64,000 bases of DNA, from the NCBI RefSeq assembly GCF_001477495.1, contig NZ_LDTF01000009.1, positions 1 through 64,000 of the forward strand, written 5' to 3'. The notes under the pieces were generated by a model, which saw nothing but the letters and a program-made list of their open reading frames with translations, was not told where the DNA came from and ran no database searches. The translations under genes and the position numbers were made by a program. This document shows, one piece after another, positions 25,201-34,053 of this stretch (positions are counted from its first letter, which is position 1; each line of letters starts with the position of its first letter). This DNA is from Sphingomonas yabuuchiae (GTDB taxonomy: Bacteria; Pseudomonadota; Alphaproteobacteria; Sphingomonadales; Sphingomonadaceae).

Positions 25201-26417
25201 TTACGCCCGCTTTCGAAACTTGCCCTTGATGACGGCACCACCGATCCGGAGTTGATCGAGATAATCCGACCACCACTGCGCCATGCGCACCCGTTCCGCC
25301 CAGTGCGCGCCGCGATGATAGGCGGCGCGCACTTGTCCTTCTCGCCATGGGCCAGCGCGCGCTCGATGGCGTCGGGATGCCACAGCCCTGACTCGTTGAG
25401 AAGTGTGCTGGCCATGGCGCGGAAGCCGTGGCTGGTCATTTCGTCGTTCTCGAACCCCAGGCGGCGCAGCGCGACGTTCAGCGTGTTGTCGGAGATGCAG
25501 CGCTTGGTGGTATGAAGCGCCGGGAAGAGGAATTCGCTGTCCCGTGCCAGCGACCGTAGATCCTGCAACAAAAACAGTACCTGCCGCGACAACGGTACGG
25601 CATGGGGCTGCTTCATCTTCATGCGCTCTGCCGGCACGCGCCAGACCTTTTCGGCGAAGTCGATCTCGCTCCACTTCGCCTGTCGCAACTCTCCCGGGCG
25701 CAGGAAGACATGCGGCGCGATCCTGAGTGCATGCAGGGTCTCGGGCCGCCCCGTGTACCCGTCGATTGCTCGCAGCAGGTCGCCGACCTTCTTCGGCTCG
25801 ACGATCGCGGCATGATGCTTGACCCGAGGAACGGTGAGGGCGCCACGCAGGATGTCGGCTGGATTGCGCTCAGTCCGCAGCGTCGCGAAACCATAGCGAA
25901 AGACACGGCCGGCAAAGGAGCGTAGCCGAAGCGCCGTCTCATGATGTCCGCGACGCTCGACCCGCTTCAGCACGTCGAGAAGCTCATGCGGGGTGATCGC
26001 GGCTATTGGGCGCTTGGCGATGCCGTCGAGAAGTTCAAGGAACCAGCGCGCTTTCTTGATGGTGGCGGGGGAAGGGCCCTCACGCTCCATTTTCTCGATA
26101 TATTCCCCGGCGACGAGTGCGAACGTTGTCTGTGGCGCCAGTTCGGCCTTTAGCCGCCGCTGGCGCTTTTCCTCGACGGGATCGATCCCGTCATCGAGTT
26201 CGGCCTTGGCCTCGTCGCGCTTCCGCCGCGCCTGGACCAGGGAGACATCGGGGAAACTGCCCAGCGATAATTTGCGCTCGATGCCGCAGCATCGATAGCG
26301 AAAGCGCCAGAGCAGGGCGCCGGATGGCTGCACCAGTAGATACAGGCCATCCGAATCGGCCACCTTGTAGGGACGCTCTGCCGGTTTCAGCGCCCGAATC
26401 TGCACAACCGTAAGCAT
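25201..26417 (-). pseudogene. P4-type tyrosine integrase with a 1-base deletion before the catalytic Tyr
   Basis: From ATG at 26417 the protein is a P4-family integrase (about 400 residues when repaired): DUF4102 arm-binding domain ('LTVVQIRALKPAERPYKVADSDGLYLLVQP'), SAM-like core domain, and a catalytic domain with Arg in 'FLRPGELRQAKWSEID' and 'HGFRAMASTLLNE'. After 'ALAHGEKDK' a G is missing (plus strand, between 25332 and 25333). The correct frame resumes as 'VRAAYHRGAHWAERVRMAQWWSDYLDQL' and stops at 25201. The reading frame without repair runs on to 24900 with unrelated residues. The Tyr nucleophile lies after the deletion, so the enzyme should be dead. The scrap at 5.1 kb still has the missing base. 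Confidence 0.9.
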
Positions 26418-26480
26418 GGGGCCACGCCTCCTGCAACGTTCGTGGCCCCATGATTCGTGGCCCCTTTTGAGTGGGCCACG
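26415..26480. repeat. Four GGCCACG boxes at the integrase start
   Basis: CATGGGGCCACG (26415-26426), its exact inverse CGTGGCCCCATG (26441-26452), CGTGGCCCC (26456-26464) and GGGCCACG (26473-26480) cluster within 66 bases over the integrase start codon and its leader. Such arrays are expected for arm-type or autoregulatory binding by the integrase or an AlpA-like partner. Confidence 0.5.
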
Positions 26481-26489
26481 GCGGAACAT

Positions 26490-26907
26490 AATGAGATTTC
26501 ACGGGACCGCCGAGAGGCAGTTTACCGCAGATTTCTGCGGTTTTCCAGGTTTGTTCCGGGGACGTGATGGTGCACCCAATCGGACGAAACTGGGCACTCA
26601 GATTGCTGGGAAATTTCGGTGCCAAGGGGCTGATCTGAAATGATGCGTCTCTTCTGAGTTGATCGAGGAATTAAAGGGCATCATGCGGCTTTGAACCACC
26701 GCACCGTTTTGCCGAGCGTTCATATTGATACGCTACTCGCGATGCGCTCTTGTCAGCGGACCCCAGCATGCCAGGTTTGGCGGCGCCTTTGCGCCCTGCT
26801 CTGATGCATCGCCGCTAAACCAAGCCGAACTCAACTAAAATGTGAGCCAGCCCTTATCATCATATAATATTTACATCGAGGAGGCTATTTTAAACGTGGA
26901 GGTAAAA
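26490..26907. other. Intergenic stretch with a terminator-like hairpin; possible att region
   Basis: About 420 bases upstream of the integrase without a recognisable gene. CCGCAG-ATTT-CTGCGG followed by TTTT (26525-26544) looks like a plus-strand intrinsic terminator. It also lies where the attachment site of a P4-type integrase is normally found, but no tRNA 3' end or direct repeat partner was identified. Confidence 0.45.
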
Positions 26908-27249
26908 ATGCAGGTTTTTAAAGCTCTTATCGGAAATCAGTTTCATACGAGCGAGGTGTATGTCGCCGCTACCGACAAAGAGAAGGCGTGCGCCGCTATT
27001 GAACGCCATCTTCTATCTGAAAGCTGGCAAGCTATTGAGCGTCGGGAGTTGGAGTGGTCAGATCAACTAGAAGGTAGCCGTAAGGCTACCGCTGAGGATC
27101 ATCGCTACGAGCTGATGCGAGACAGCGTTGAAGCTGAAACGGAGCCGGCGGAAGCCGATGAATTGAAAACTCACTCATTCTATGGTCCTTTGCTACAGAA
27201 CCCCGAATCGGTGAATACATCAACCGGACAGACGTGGGCAAACGGCTAG
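26908..27249 (+). CDS. Hypothetical protein, AT-richer than surroundings
   Basis: A 113-residue protein beginning MQVFKALIGNQFHTSEVYVAA, acidic in its second half. GGAGG lies 5 bases before the ATG at 26908, which decides the start over 26842. I do not recognise a family. Its base and codon use (many A/T-ending codons) differ from the surrounding high-GC genes, suggesting recent acquisition together with the neighbouring integrase. Confidence 0.6.
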   Translation: MQVFKALIGNQFHTSEVYVAATDKEKACAAIERHLLSESWQAIERRELEWSDQLEGSRKATAEDHRYELMRDSVEAETEPAEADELKTHSFYGPLLQNPESVNTSTGQTWANG

Positions 27250-27313
27250 AATTTGGAGTGATACATCAAGAAGATATCAGCTTGATTATCTGCTAAACAC
27301 AAAGATCGCAGCC

Positions 27314-27561
27314 ATGTATCTGTCGCCGCCGCCGCAATTTATCATTCCGGCGAACGGCAGCATCTTGAGGCAGGCTCTGGTTTTCGGGACAATGCAGATC
27401 GTCATTAGCGTTTTCGTCAACGCCATGATCGCAATCTCGGCGGCCACGGTCGCTGTGTTGCTCACGCAACGTTCTACCTTCGCGCGCTGGTCCAGTGTTG
27501 GGTTATGGGCACCGTCCTGGCCGGCTTGGCGGTCAAAATGGCTACCGAAGCGCCTCGATAG
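27314..27561 (+). pseudogene. LysE/RhtB-family exporter, C-terminal remnant
   Basis: The frame from 'PQFIIPANGSILRQALVFGTMQIVISVFVNAMIAISAATVAVLLTQRSTFA' is the C-terminal half of a LysE/RhtB amino-acid exporter, lacking the N-terminal helices. At about 27490 a frameshift moves the family sequence to another frame, 'LVQCWVMGTVLAGLAVKMATEAPR', ending with TAG at 27559-27561. Both the missing N-terminus and the frameshift mark it as decayed. Confidence 0.75.
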
Positions 27562-27667
27562 GCCAGACTATCCTCACCCGGTGACAGCTTGGCGGGGATG
27601 TCAGCAACGTAAGCGGCTGAGGCGTTCCTGCCGGGATGGTATTTCGGGATTTTAGAAAGATGCTGAC

Positions 27668-28150
27668 CTAGCCTGTTCCACCTGAGACGTCGGGAGCCAC
27701 CTTGGGATCGGGATCCTGCGCCTTGCCGGTCGCAGGTGCGGCCTTCTGGCTCGGCATGGCGGTGAGATAAGCAACGATCGCGTCGACGTCCTTCTCGGCC
27801 ACCGGCGCCTTGTACACCTCACGCATCTTGGTGACGGTCGCCTTCCACTGATCCGCCGATAGCGATGGCTGGGTCAGCGCCATGCTGGCCGAGTGGCACG
27901 AGGTGCAGTTGGCGTTGACGACGTCGGCGTGCGGCCCGTCGGGATAGGTCGCGTCGTCGACCGGCAGGTCGACGCTGGTCGAGGCAAGCGAGAGGCCGCG
28001 CGCCGACACGCTGGCGGCCGGTGCCGGCTCAGAAGTCTCGGAGATCGGAACGGGCGCCTTGCGGCTGCTCGGCGCGCCGATCGAGACGAGGATGATACCG
28101 GTTAGGCCGATCAGGCCGGCGGCCATGACGCCGGGAGACGGGGTCTTCAT
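27668..28150 (-). CDS. sorB: Cytochrome c subunit of a sulfite dehydrogenase (SorB-like)
   Basis: This 160-residue protein has an N-terminal membrane/signal segment ('VMAAGLIGLTGIILVSIGAP'), one haem site CTSCH (Cys82, Cys85, His86) in 'VVNANCTSCHSASMALTQP', and a C-terminal helix with candidate Met ligands ('TKMREVYKAPVAEKDVDAIVAYLTAMP'). It follows the SorA-like gene by 12 bases, so it is most likely the electron acceptor SorB that passes electrons from sulfite oxidation to the respiratory chain in the periplasm. A short Pro/Ala-rich tail is unconserved. Confidence 0.85.
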   Translation of the reverse strand: MKTPSPGVMAAGLIGLTGIILVSIGAPSSRKAPVPISETSEPAPAASVSARGLSLASTSVDLPVDDATYPDGPHADVVNANCTSCHSASMALTQPSLSADQWKATVTKMREVYKAPVAEKDVDAIVAYLTAMPSQKAAPATGKAQDPDPKVAPDVSGGTG

Positions 28151-28162
28151 GCTACTCGCTCC

Positions 28163-29398
28163 TCAAGAGGCGATGATGGTGGTGGTCTCGATATTGCCGC
28201 GCATGAACCCGCCGGGATTCCAGATCGGCTTCATCGGCTGGGCGACCCCGTTGGTGTTCCAGCAGCGCACCATGATCGGGTTGGGGCCGCGTCGGAGCGG
28301 CACGCGACCATGCCAGCGGCGAAAGCTGTACCTGCCCTCGTCCGCGCCGAGCGTCGTCCTGTACCAGGTGCGGCCACCGTCCGACGACACATCGACCTTG
28401 GCGACGCCGCAGTCGCCGCCCATCGCGATACCGCCGACCGGGATCGACGCCTCATAGGCGATCGCCTGGCCATCGGGCAGGCTGGTCATCCAACTGCGCG
28501 GGATCATCCTATTGATGGGGACGGTGGGGAAGTCCTTGGTACCGGGCTCGACATTCGCGCCGGGTGTCGCAGGGATCTTGTAGGCCTTGGCCATCCAATA
28601 CTGGTCGTCGGGGCGGGGCAGCACCTCGATCGCGTTCAGCATCTTGACCCAATAGGTCGAGTACCAGCCCGGCACGATCAGCCGGCAAGGAAAGCCGTTC
28701 AGCAGCGGCAGCTGTTCCCCGTTCATAGCAAAGGCGATCATTACCTCACCGTCGCGGGCATGGTTGATGTCGAGCGCCTTCTCGAAGTCAGGGGCACCCG
28801 CCACGACCGGCTGATCGAGCGCGCCGAAGCGCACCTGTACTGCGCCTGTCTTGACCCCGGCGAGGTCGAGTACGTCGCGCAGACGCACGCCGAGCCATTT
28901 GGCATTGCCCATCGCGCCGTTGCCCCATTGCGCACCGGCGACACGCGGCTGGAACAGCCCACGACTGTTGCCCGAGCACTGGTTCACCGCCGCCATTTCG
29001 ACCCGCGGCAGGCGGAGCAGCTGGGCGAGGCTGATCGATAGCGGTCGGTTGACATGGCCGAAGACGTTGAGGCGGAATCTCTCGACGTCGATCGACGTCG
29101 GAATGTCGGCCCAGTGCCAGCGGACGAAGAACTGGTCGTTGGGCGTGAACACCGACTTGTCGAACACGTCCATCGGCGTCTCCAACAGCGGAGGATGGAC
29201 GCGCTGGAGGATCATACTGCCCTTGCCGGGAAAGGCGCTGGTCATCGGCCGTTCGGCATTGCCGCCGGGCAGCTTCAGGTCGACGAGCTGCTGCGCCAAT
29301 GCCGGGGCGGCGGCAAGGCCGGCGCTGCCGAGCGCGGCATGCCTGAGAAAGCGGCGACGGCTGGTCTCACTCGCCAGCCGGGCGTCGAAATTGTCCAT
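28163..29398 (-). CDS. sorA: Tat-exported molybdenum sulfite dehydrogenase (SorA-like)
   Basis: This 411-residue sulfite-oxidase-family protein has a Tat signal ('ETSRRRFLRHAALGSAGLAAAPALA'), the molybdopterin domain with the Mo-ligand Cys141 in 'AAVNQCSGNSRGLF', and a C-terminal dimerisation domain ('VDVSSDGGRTWYRTTLG'). It would oxidise sulfite to sulfate in the periplasm and donate electrons to the adjacent cytochrome c. The start at 29398 is preceded by AGGAGAGC; a longer frame to 29779 overlaps the transporter and is not used. It lies downstream of the TDT transporter and its LysR gene on the same strand. Confidence 0.9.
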   Translation of the reverse strand: MDNFDARLASETSRRRFLRHAALGSAGLAAAPALAQQLVDLKLPGGNAERPMTSAFPGKGSMILQRVHPPLLETPMDVFDKSVFTPNDQFFVRWHWADIPTSIDVERFRLNVFGHVNRPLSISLAQLLRLPRVEMAAVNQCSGNSRGLFQPRVAGAQWGNGAMGNAKWLGVRLRDVLDLAGVKTGAVQVRFGALDQPVVAGAPDFEKALDINHARDGEVMIAFAMNGEQLPLLNGFPCRLIVPGWYSTYWVKMLNAIEVLPRPDDQYWMAKAYKIPATPGANVEPGTKDFPTVPINRMIPRSWMTSLPDGQAIAYEASIPVGGIAMGGDCGVAKVDVSSDGGRTWYRTTLGADEGRYSFRRWHGRVPLRRGPNPIMVRCWNTNGVAQPMKPIWNPGGFMRGNIETTTIIAS

Positions 29399-29487
29399 GA
29401 CGAAGCTCTCCTGTGGCCAGCCACGCTGGCGGATCGAAGGGACGTTCTGCAAGTGATCGAACCGACTGATCCGATCACCACGGCGGA

Positions 29488-30639
29488 TCAGTTCGGGGTG
29501 GCGATGCAGGGCGAGACGAACAGGTTGCCCCGCCATGCACCGGCTAGCGTCTTGGCACCGACCAGCAGCCACATCGCCGCGAGCGCAACCGTCAGCACTG
29601 TGCCGACGATACCGAAAAACATCAGGTTCAGCGTCGTGCCGAGGCGGAAGGTGGCGACGGTGTAGACGCCGAGCGGGAAGGTGTAGCCCCACCAGCCGAG
29701 ATTGAACGGCACGCCGGCGCGCCAGTAGCGGATGGTGATGAGCGTCGCGAGCGCCAGCCACCACAGGCCGAAACCCCACAGGCAGAGCCCGGCGACGACG
29801 CCGATCCCTTGTGCGACGCTACCAACACCGGCCAACCCGTGCGCCGCGAGGATCGCCGGCGCATCCGCCCCGAGCACCAGCATACCCAGCGCCCCGGTGC
29901 CGATCGGCCCCAGCGCGAGCCAGGAGGATGCCGCCATGCTCTCGTGCGGGAGCTTATGGAGCGCCATGCGCAGGATGAGGATGGCGAGGATGCCGAACGC
30001 GACCGGCACCGAATAGGCCCACAGCACATAGGAAGTCGCAAGGGTTACCAGCTGCGCTTGGGCGTCAACCAGATGCGGCGCGAGCAGCCCGCCGCTGGCA
30101 CCCGCCACTTCGGCAGCGACGACCGGCAACAGCCATACCGCGGTCATGCCGTCCAGGCTGTGCTCGTGGCGGGTAAACATCAGGTACGGGATCAACACGC
30201 CGCAGGCGAGCGACATGGCGACGTCGATCCACCACAGGACGTGTGCGACCGGCACGATGCCGTTACCGAACCGCGCGATACCGAAGGCGAGGCATCCGTT
30301 GATGATCGTCGCCAGGCCCATCGGGATGGTCCCGATGAACATAGACACGGTGTTGTGCCCGAAGATGCGCCGCGCCTCGTGCCCGAACATCACCCAGCGC
30401 GCACCGTAGAGGCTGGCGAACAGCGCGAAGAGCGCGATGTTGAAGAACCACAACACCTCGCCGACCGGCTTCAGCGAGGGGCCAATGCCGGGCACCTGCG
30501 GTAGCGCGAGCGCGAGGATGCCCGTGCCCATCGTTGCGGCGAACCAGTTGGGCGTGAACTGGCGGATCATCTCGCGGGGGTGATCGAGCCGGCTGAGCGG
30601 CTTGAGGCCGGTCAGGACCGAGGGGGTGTCGGCAGTCAT
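29488..30639 (-). CDS. TDT/SLAC1-family transporter, likely sulfite exporter
   Basis: This 383-residue protein has ten transmembrane helices and the TDT (TehA/SLAC1/Ssu1) pattern: 'FTPNWFAATMGTGILALALPQVP', 'FNIALFALFASLYGARWVMF', 'LGWWGYTFPLGVYTVATFRLG'. Fungal relatives (Ssu1) export sulfite; here the gene sits directly upstream of the sulfite dehydrogenase pair, so sulfite transport is the best guess. Its ATG overlaps the stop of the upstream LysR gene (ATGA at 30636-30639), coupling regulator and transporter. Confidence 0.88.
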   Translation of the reverse strand: MTADTPSVLTGLKPLSRLDHPREMIRQFTPNWFAATMGTGILALALPQVPGIGPSLKPVGEVLWFFNIALFALFASLYGARWVMFGHEARRIFGHNTVSMFIGTIPMGLATIINGCLAFGIARFGNGIVPVAHVLWWIDVAMSLACGVLIPYLMFTRHEHSLDGMTAVWLLPVVAAEVAGASGGLLAPHLVDAQAQLVTLATSYVLWAYSVPVAFGILAILILRMALHKLPHESMAASSWLALGPIGTGALGMLVLGADAPAILAAHGLAGVGSVAQGIGVVAGLCLWGFGLWWLALATLITIRYWRAGVPFNLGWWGYTFPLGVYTVATFRLGTTLNLMFFGIVGTVLTVALAAMWLLVGAKTLAGAWRGNLFVSPCIATPN

Positions 30640-31508
30640 GCGACCTGCTCCTTGATGAGGTCCGTCAGCGCGTCGGCCGCGCGGGTGCGATAGCGCTCCT
30701 TGTGGCGCAGCGCGTGAAAGGTGCGGTCGGGCAGCCCGAGCGGCAGCTCGACCAGATCGCCGGCCTTGAGCGCGCGTGCGACGACCAATCGCGACAACAC
30801 GGCAACGCCGGCACCGGCCTCGACCGCGGTGCGCACGGCTTCGTTGGACGGCAGCGTCATCGCTACCGTCAGCTGGGTCGGATCAAACCCGCGCGTTCGC
30901 AGCACGTCCTCGAAGGTCGAGCGCGTGCCCGAACCCTGCTCGCGGACGATCCAGCGTGCAGCCCGAAGCCAGTCCTCGTCGACGCGCCCGGCGTCCTCGC
31001 GGCCGACCAGCACCATCGGGTCACGCCCGACATTCCAGTGGGCGAGCGCCGGTTCGTCCACCTCGCCCTCGACAAAGCCGAGTTCCGCCGCGCCGCTCAG
31101 GACATGCGCTGCTGCACCTTCGGTGTTGTCGATCGCCAGTTCGACCGCGATCTGCGGGTGGCGTTCGTGGAAGGCGGCGAGCTTTGCCGGCAACCAGTAG
31201 CTCGCGATCGTCTGGCTGGCGACGATCCGCAACGAACCACGCGCGAGCCCGGCATAGTCCGCCAGCATCGTCTCGGCATGGGCTGCCCGCCCCAGCACCG
31301 CGCGCGCTTCCTCCAGAAAGCCGCGGCCTGCTTCGGTCAGCTGGATGCCACGCCCGACGCGGTGAAACAGAGGAACCCCGTAGCGCGCTTCGAGGGCTGC
31401 GACCGCGCCGGAGGCAGCAGACTGCGTGACATTCAGCGCTTCCGCTGCCTTGGTGACGTGTTCGCGCTCGGCGACACCGACGAAGATTCTGAGCTGCTCC
31501 AGGGTCAT
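30636..31508 (-). CDS. LysR-family regulator of the sulfite cluster
   Basis: This 290-residue LysR protein of the CysB/CbbR-like type starts at the ATG 31508 (MTLEQLRIFVGVAEREHVTKAAEALNVTQSAASGAVAALEARYGVPLFHR is the HTH). The effector domain includes 'SQTIASYWLPAKLAAFHERHPQIAVELAIDNT'. It is translationally coupled to the TDT transporter and divergent from the second sulfite-oxidase-like gene, so it is placed to control both arms of the cluster in response to sulfite or a related anion. Confidence 0.92.
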   Translation of the reverse strand: MTLEQLRIFVGVAEREHVTKAAEALNVTQSAASGAVAALEARYGVPLFHRVGRGIQLTEAGRGFLEEARAVLGRAAHAETMLADYAGLARGSLRIVASQTIASYWLPAKLAAFHERHPQIAVELAIDNTEGAAAHVLSGAAELGFVEGEVDEPALAHWNVGRDPMVLVGREDAGRVDEDWLRAARWIVREQGSGTRSTFEDVLRTRGFDPTQLTVAMTLPSNEAVRTAVEAGAGVAVLSRLVVARALKAGDLVELPLGLPDRTFHALRHKERYRTRAADALTDLIKEQVA

Positions 31509-31605
31509 GCAGCTTATATCGCGCAATCTGATTGATACGACCAACCGTTTGATCTGTTTATTCCAATCTGGATATCGGAACGATCGGTAATCCTTCGTCT
31601 GCGAC

Positions 31606-31618
31606 AGTCTTGAAGACT
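31606..31618. promoter_or_regulatory. Dyad in the divergent sulfite-cluster promoter
   Basis: AGTCTT-G-AAGACT is a perfect inverted repeat in the 146-base region between the divergent LysR and sulfite-oxidase-like genes, 37 bases upstream of the latter's start. It is a candidate LysR operator; no consensus is available to confirm it. Confidence 0.4.
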
Positions 31619-31654
31619 TGAAGCGATCCGCGCGCTTGCGGCGTTGGTTCGTCC

Positions 31655-32722
31655 ATGACTGATATGATCGAGCGCAAATCCGATCCCTACAACGCCGAGC
31701 CGACGCCTAACGCGCTGATCGAACGGTTCCTGACGCCGCAGGCGCTGTTCTACGTGCGCAGCCATGGTGCAGTGCCTGACCTGCCCGCTGATCACCGGGT
31801 CGAAGTGAGCGGGACAGGCGTGGCGAGCCATTCCTTTTCGGTCGAGGAGTTGAAGAGCACGTTCGCCACACACACAGTGACGGCTGTGCTCCAATGTGCC
31901 GGCAACCGGCGCACGGATCTCCAGCAGGTCGCCAAGACCTCCGGCGATCCGTGGGATGTGGGCGCGATCGGCAATGCGGAGTGGACCGGCGTACGACTGT
32001 CCGACGTGCTAGATGCGGTCGGCGCGCCGGATGCGTCCGAATTGTTCGTGGGCTTCACTGGCGCGGACGAGGTGGACGTGGACGGCGGCGAAGCCTTGTT
32101 CGGAGTATCGATCGCCATGAGCAAGGCGCGGGAGCCCGACGTACTCCTCGCCTGGGCGATGAACAGCGAACCGCTGACGCCCGAACATGGCGCCCCGCTC
32201 CGCATGGTGGTGCCGGGCTATGCAGGCGTGCGCAGCGCCAAATGGCTGACACGGATCGAGGTGCGCGACACGCCCTCCGACGCACCGATCCAGGCGCACG
32301 ACTACAAGCTCTTTCCCGCCGATGTGACGAGCGACACCGTCGACTGGGACGAGGGTCTGACCATCAATGCCATGCCGCTCAACGCCGCGATCTGCTCGCC
32401 CGGCTCGGGCGAAACCCTGCCGGCCGGGGAAGTGCGGATCGAGGGTTATGCGATCGCCTATGATCGCCGCATCTCGCGCGTCGAGGTGTCGGTGAACGGC
32501 GGTCGTGACTGGCAACAGGCGACGTTCGCCGATGATCCGGAGACACGCTGGAGCTGGCGGCGCTGGACCCTCGACGCCACGCTCGGCAAGGGGCGCCAGC
32601 ATCTTGTCGTGCGCGCCTTCGACGAGGCTGGACAGGGTCAGCCTGAACGACCGGACACGATGTGGAACTTCGCCGGCTACCTGTGCACCGCCTGGCACCA
32701 CGTTCACGTGCTGGTCGAATGA
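31655..32722 (+). CDS. Cytoplasmic sulfite-oxidase-family molybdoenzyme
   Basis: This 355-residue protein has the sulfite-oxidase molybdopterin domain with Mo-ligand Cys81 in 'VTAVLQCAGNRRTDLQ', 'WDVGAIGNAEWTGVRLSDVLDAVG', 'HGAPLRMVVPGYAGVRSAKWLTRIEV', and the Mo-co dimerisation domain ('ISRVEVSVNGGRDWQQATF'). There is no signal peptide or haem domain, so unlike SorA it is cytoplasmic. It is closer to the plant-type haem-free sulfite oxidases, which use oxygen as acceptor. It is coupled to the MgtC gene by an ATGA overlap (32719-32722) and divergent from the LysR gene. Confidence 0.88.
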   Translation: MTDMIERKSDPYNAEPTPNALIERFLTPQALFYVRSHGAVPDLPADHRVEVSGTGVASHSFSVEELKSTFATHTVTAVLQCAGNRRTDLQQVAKTSGDPWDVGAIGNAEWTGVRLSDVLDAVGAPDASELFVGFTGADEVDVDGGEALFGVSIAMSKAREPDVLLAWAMNSEPLTPEHGAPLRMVVPGYAGVRSAKWLTRIEVRDTPSDAPIQAHDYKLFPADVTSDTVDWDEGLTINAMPLNAAICSPGSGETLPAGEVRIEGYAIAYDRRISRVEVSVNGGRDWQQATFADDPETRWSWRRWTLDATLGKGRQHLVVRAFDEAGQGQPERPDTMWNFAGYLCTAWHHVHVLVE

Positions 32723-33231
32723 TCGAAGCATCAGCGGCATCGGACATCACCTTCTGGATCGATGCGATCGGCCGGCTGGTGGTGGCGACCGCAGCCGGGA
32801 TGGTGCTCGGCTGGGAACGCTCGCGCGAGAACCGGCAGATCATGGGCCTGCGGACGCTGGGTCTGGTCGGTCTGGCGAGTTGCATCGCCGTGCAGGCGAT
32901 CGTGCATAGTGGCTTGCCGAACGTGAACGCCGATGCCGCAGGACGGGCGATGCAGGGCATTCTGTCCGGCGTCGGCTTCATCGGTGCCGGTGCGGTGCTG
33001 CGGGTCGGTCAGGGTCAGGAAGTGCATGGTTTGGCGACCGCCGCGTGCATCTGGGTCACCGCCACGATCGGCGCGGCAGCGGGATTGGCATTGTGGCCGC
33101 TCATCGTCGGCGGGGTGAGCCTCGCAATGCTCGTCCTGTTCGTCGGAGCGCCGCTGGAACGCCGCATACGCGAGCGGGCCCGCCTGACGCCGGCCGAGGC
33201 CGACAGGAAGGATGCCGAGCGCAAGCCGTGA
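32719..33231 (+). CDS. MgtC/SapB-family membrane protein
   Basis: This 170-residue protein has four or five helices with the MgtC signature 'VVATAAGMVLGWERSRENRQIMGLRTLGLVGLASCIAVQ' and 'GILSGVGFIGAGAVLRVGQGQEVHGLATAACIWVTATIGAAAG'. It lacks the C-terminal ACT-like domain of Salmonella MgtC, as in the SapB subgroup. MgtC proteins influence membrane potential, Mg2+ and acid adaptation. Translation is coupled to the sulfite-oxidase-like enzyme; the reason for this pairing is not obvious. Confidence 0.92.
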   Translation: MIEASAASDITFWIDAIGRLVVATAAGMVLGWERSRENRQIMGLRTLGLVGLASCIAVQAIVHSGLPNVNADAAGRAMQGILSGVGFIGAGAVLRVGQGQEVHGLATAACIWVTATIGAAAGLALWPLIVGGVSLAMLVLFVGAPLERRIRERARLTPAEADRKDAERKP

Positions 33232-33282
33232 TCTCGGCGGTCTACCCAGTGCCTGTCGGCGCCGAGAAGCGGCAAGGCGCTA

Positions 33283-34053
33283 TCAGGACACAAGCGCGGC
33301 ATCGGCCTGCCGCCGGACCTCATCAGCGATCGGATGCAACTCGGCCGTGGGTCGCTCGCCCACCACACTATAGCCGATCCCATCGACCGCCCATGTGACC
33401 CGGCCCAAGGTCCCGCTGGACGTGCTGGTCATGCTCGCAATCTTGTCGATCTGCATGGGCCTCGTCAGCACCGCGAGTTTCGACGCTTGCGGTCCGTCGT
33501 AGAGGAGCAGTGCCGCAGGGCCGTGAGGCGTCGCGACCAATCGCCCCCCGCCATAGCGATAGCCGGCTGTGCTGAGGTCCGGGATGGTGACGCGCTCACC
33601 CAGTCGGGCGGAGGTCCACCGGATCAGCATGGCGCGCTGGTCGGGGCCGATTTCCGCCGGTCGTATCCGGTCGGCGGCATAGACACGGAAATTGTCACTC
33701 GCCTCGTTGGCCAGCGCCGCGATGCCCGCGCGGGGTTCACCGCTCCACCGCGCGCTCGACCAGCCCCCGCCAAACCCCAACGCCAGCAGAAGTGACGCGG
33801 CAATGGCGAGTTGCCAACGCGGTTGCCTTTGCCGTCCCCTGATCGCTGCCACGCGCATCGTCGCCGGAATGGGTTCGTCCGCGATCGTGGCGAACAGGGA
33901 TGCAAGGGCTCGCGCCTGCTCCGCCTGCTCCCGCAAACGGGCATGCAGATCCGGCTGGCCTTTAAGGTAGGCGTCAACCAGGCGCTGCCGCTCGGGCGAC
34001 AACCTGCCATCGATCCATGCGGCCAGATCGTCCTCGCCGATCGGGCTGGTCAT
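33283..34053 (-). CDS. Anti-sigma factor (transmembrane)
   Basis: This 256-residue protein has an N-terminal cytoplasmic zinc-less anti-sigma region ('EDDLAAWIDGRLSPERQRLVDAYLKGQPDLHARLREQAEQARAL'), one transmembrane helix ('WQLAIAASLLLALGFGGGW', about 79-97) and a periplasmic domain. It overlaps the sigma factor gene by an ATGA (34050-34053), the usual coupling of ECF sigma and anti-sigma pairs. It should hold the sigma factor inactive at the membrane until an envelope signal arrives. Confidence 0.9.
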   Translation of the reverse strand: MTSPIGEDDLAAWIDGRLSPERQRLVDAYLKGQPDLHARLREQAEQARALASLFATIADEPIPATMRVAAIRGRQRQPRWQLAIAASLLLALGFGGGWSSARWSGEPRAGIAALANEASDNFRVYAADRIRPAEIGPDQRAMLIRWTSARLGERVTIPDLSTAGYRYGGGRLVATPHGPAALLLYDGPQASKLAVLTRPMQIDKIASMTSTSSGTLGRVTWAVDGIGYSVVGERPTAELHPIADEVRRQADAALVS

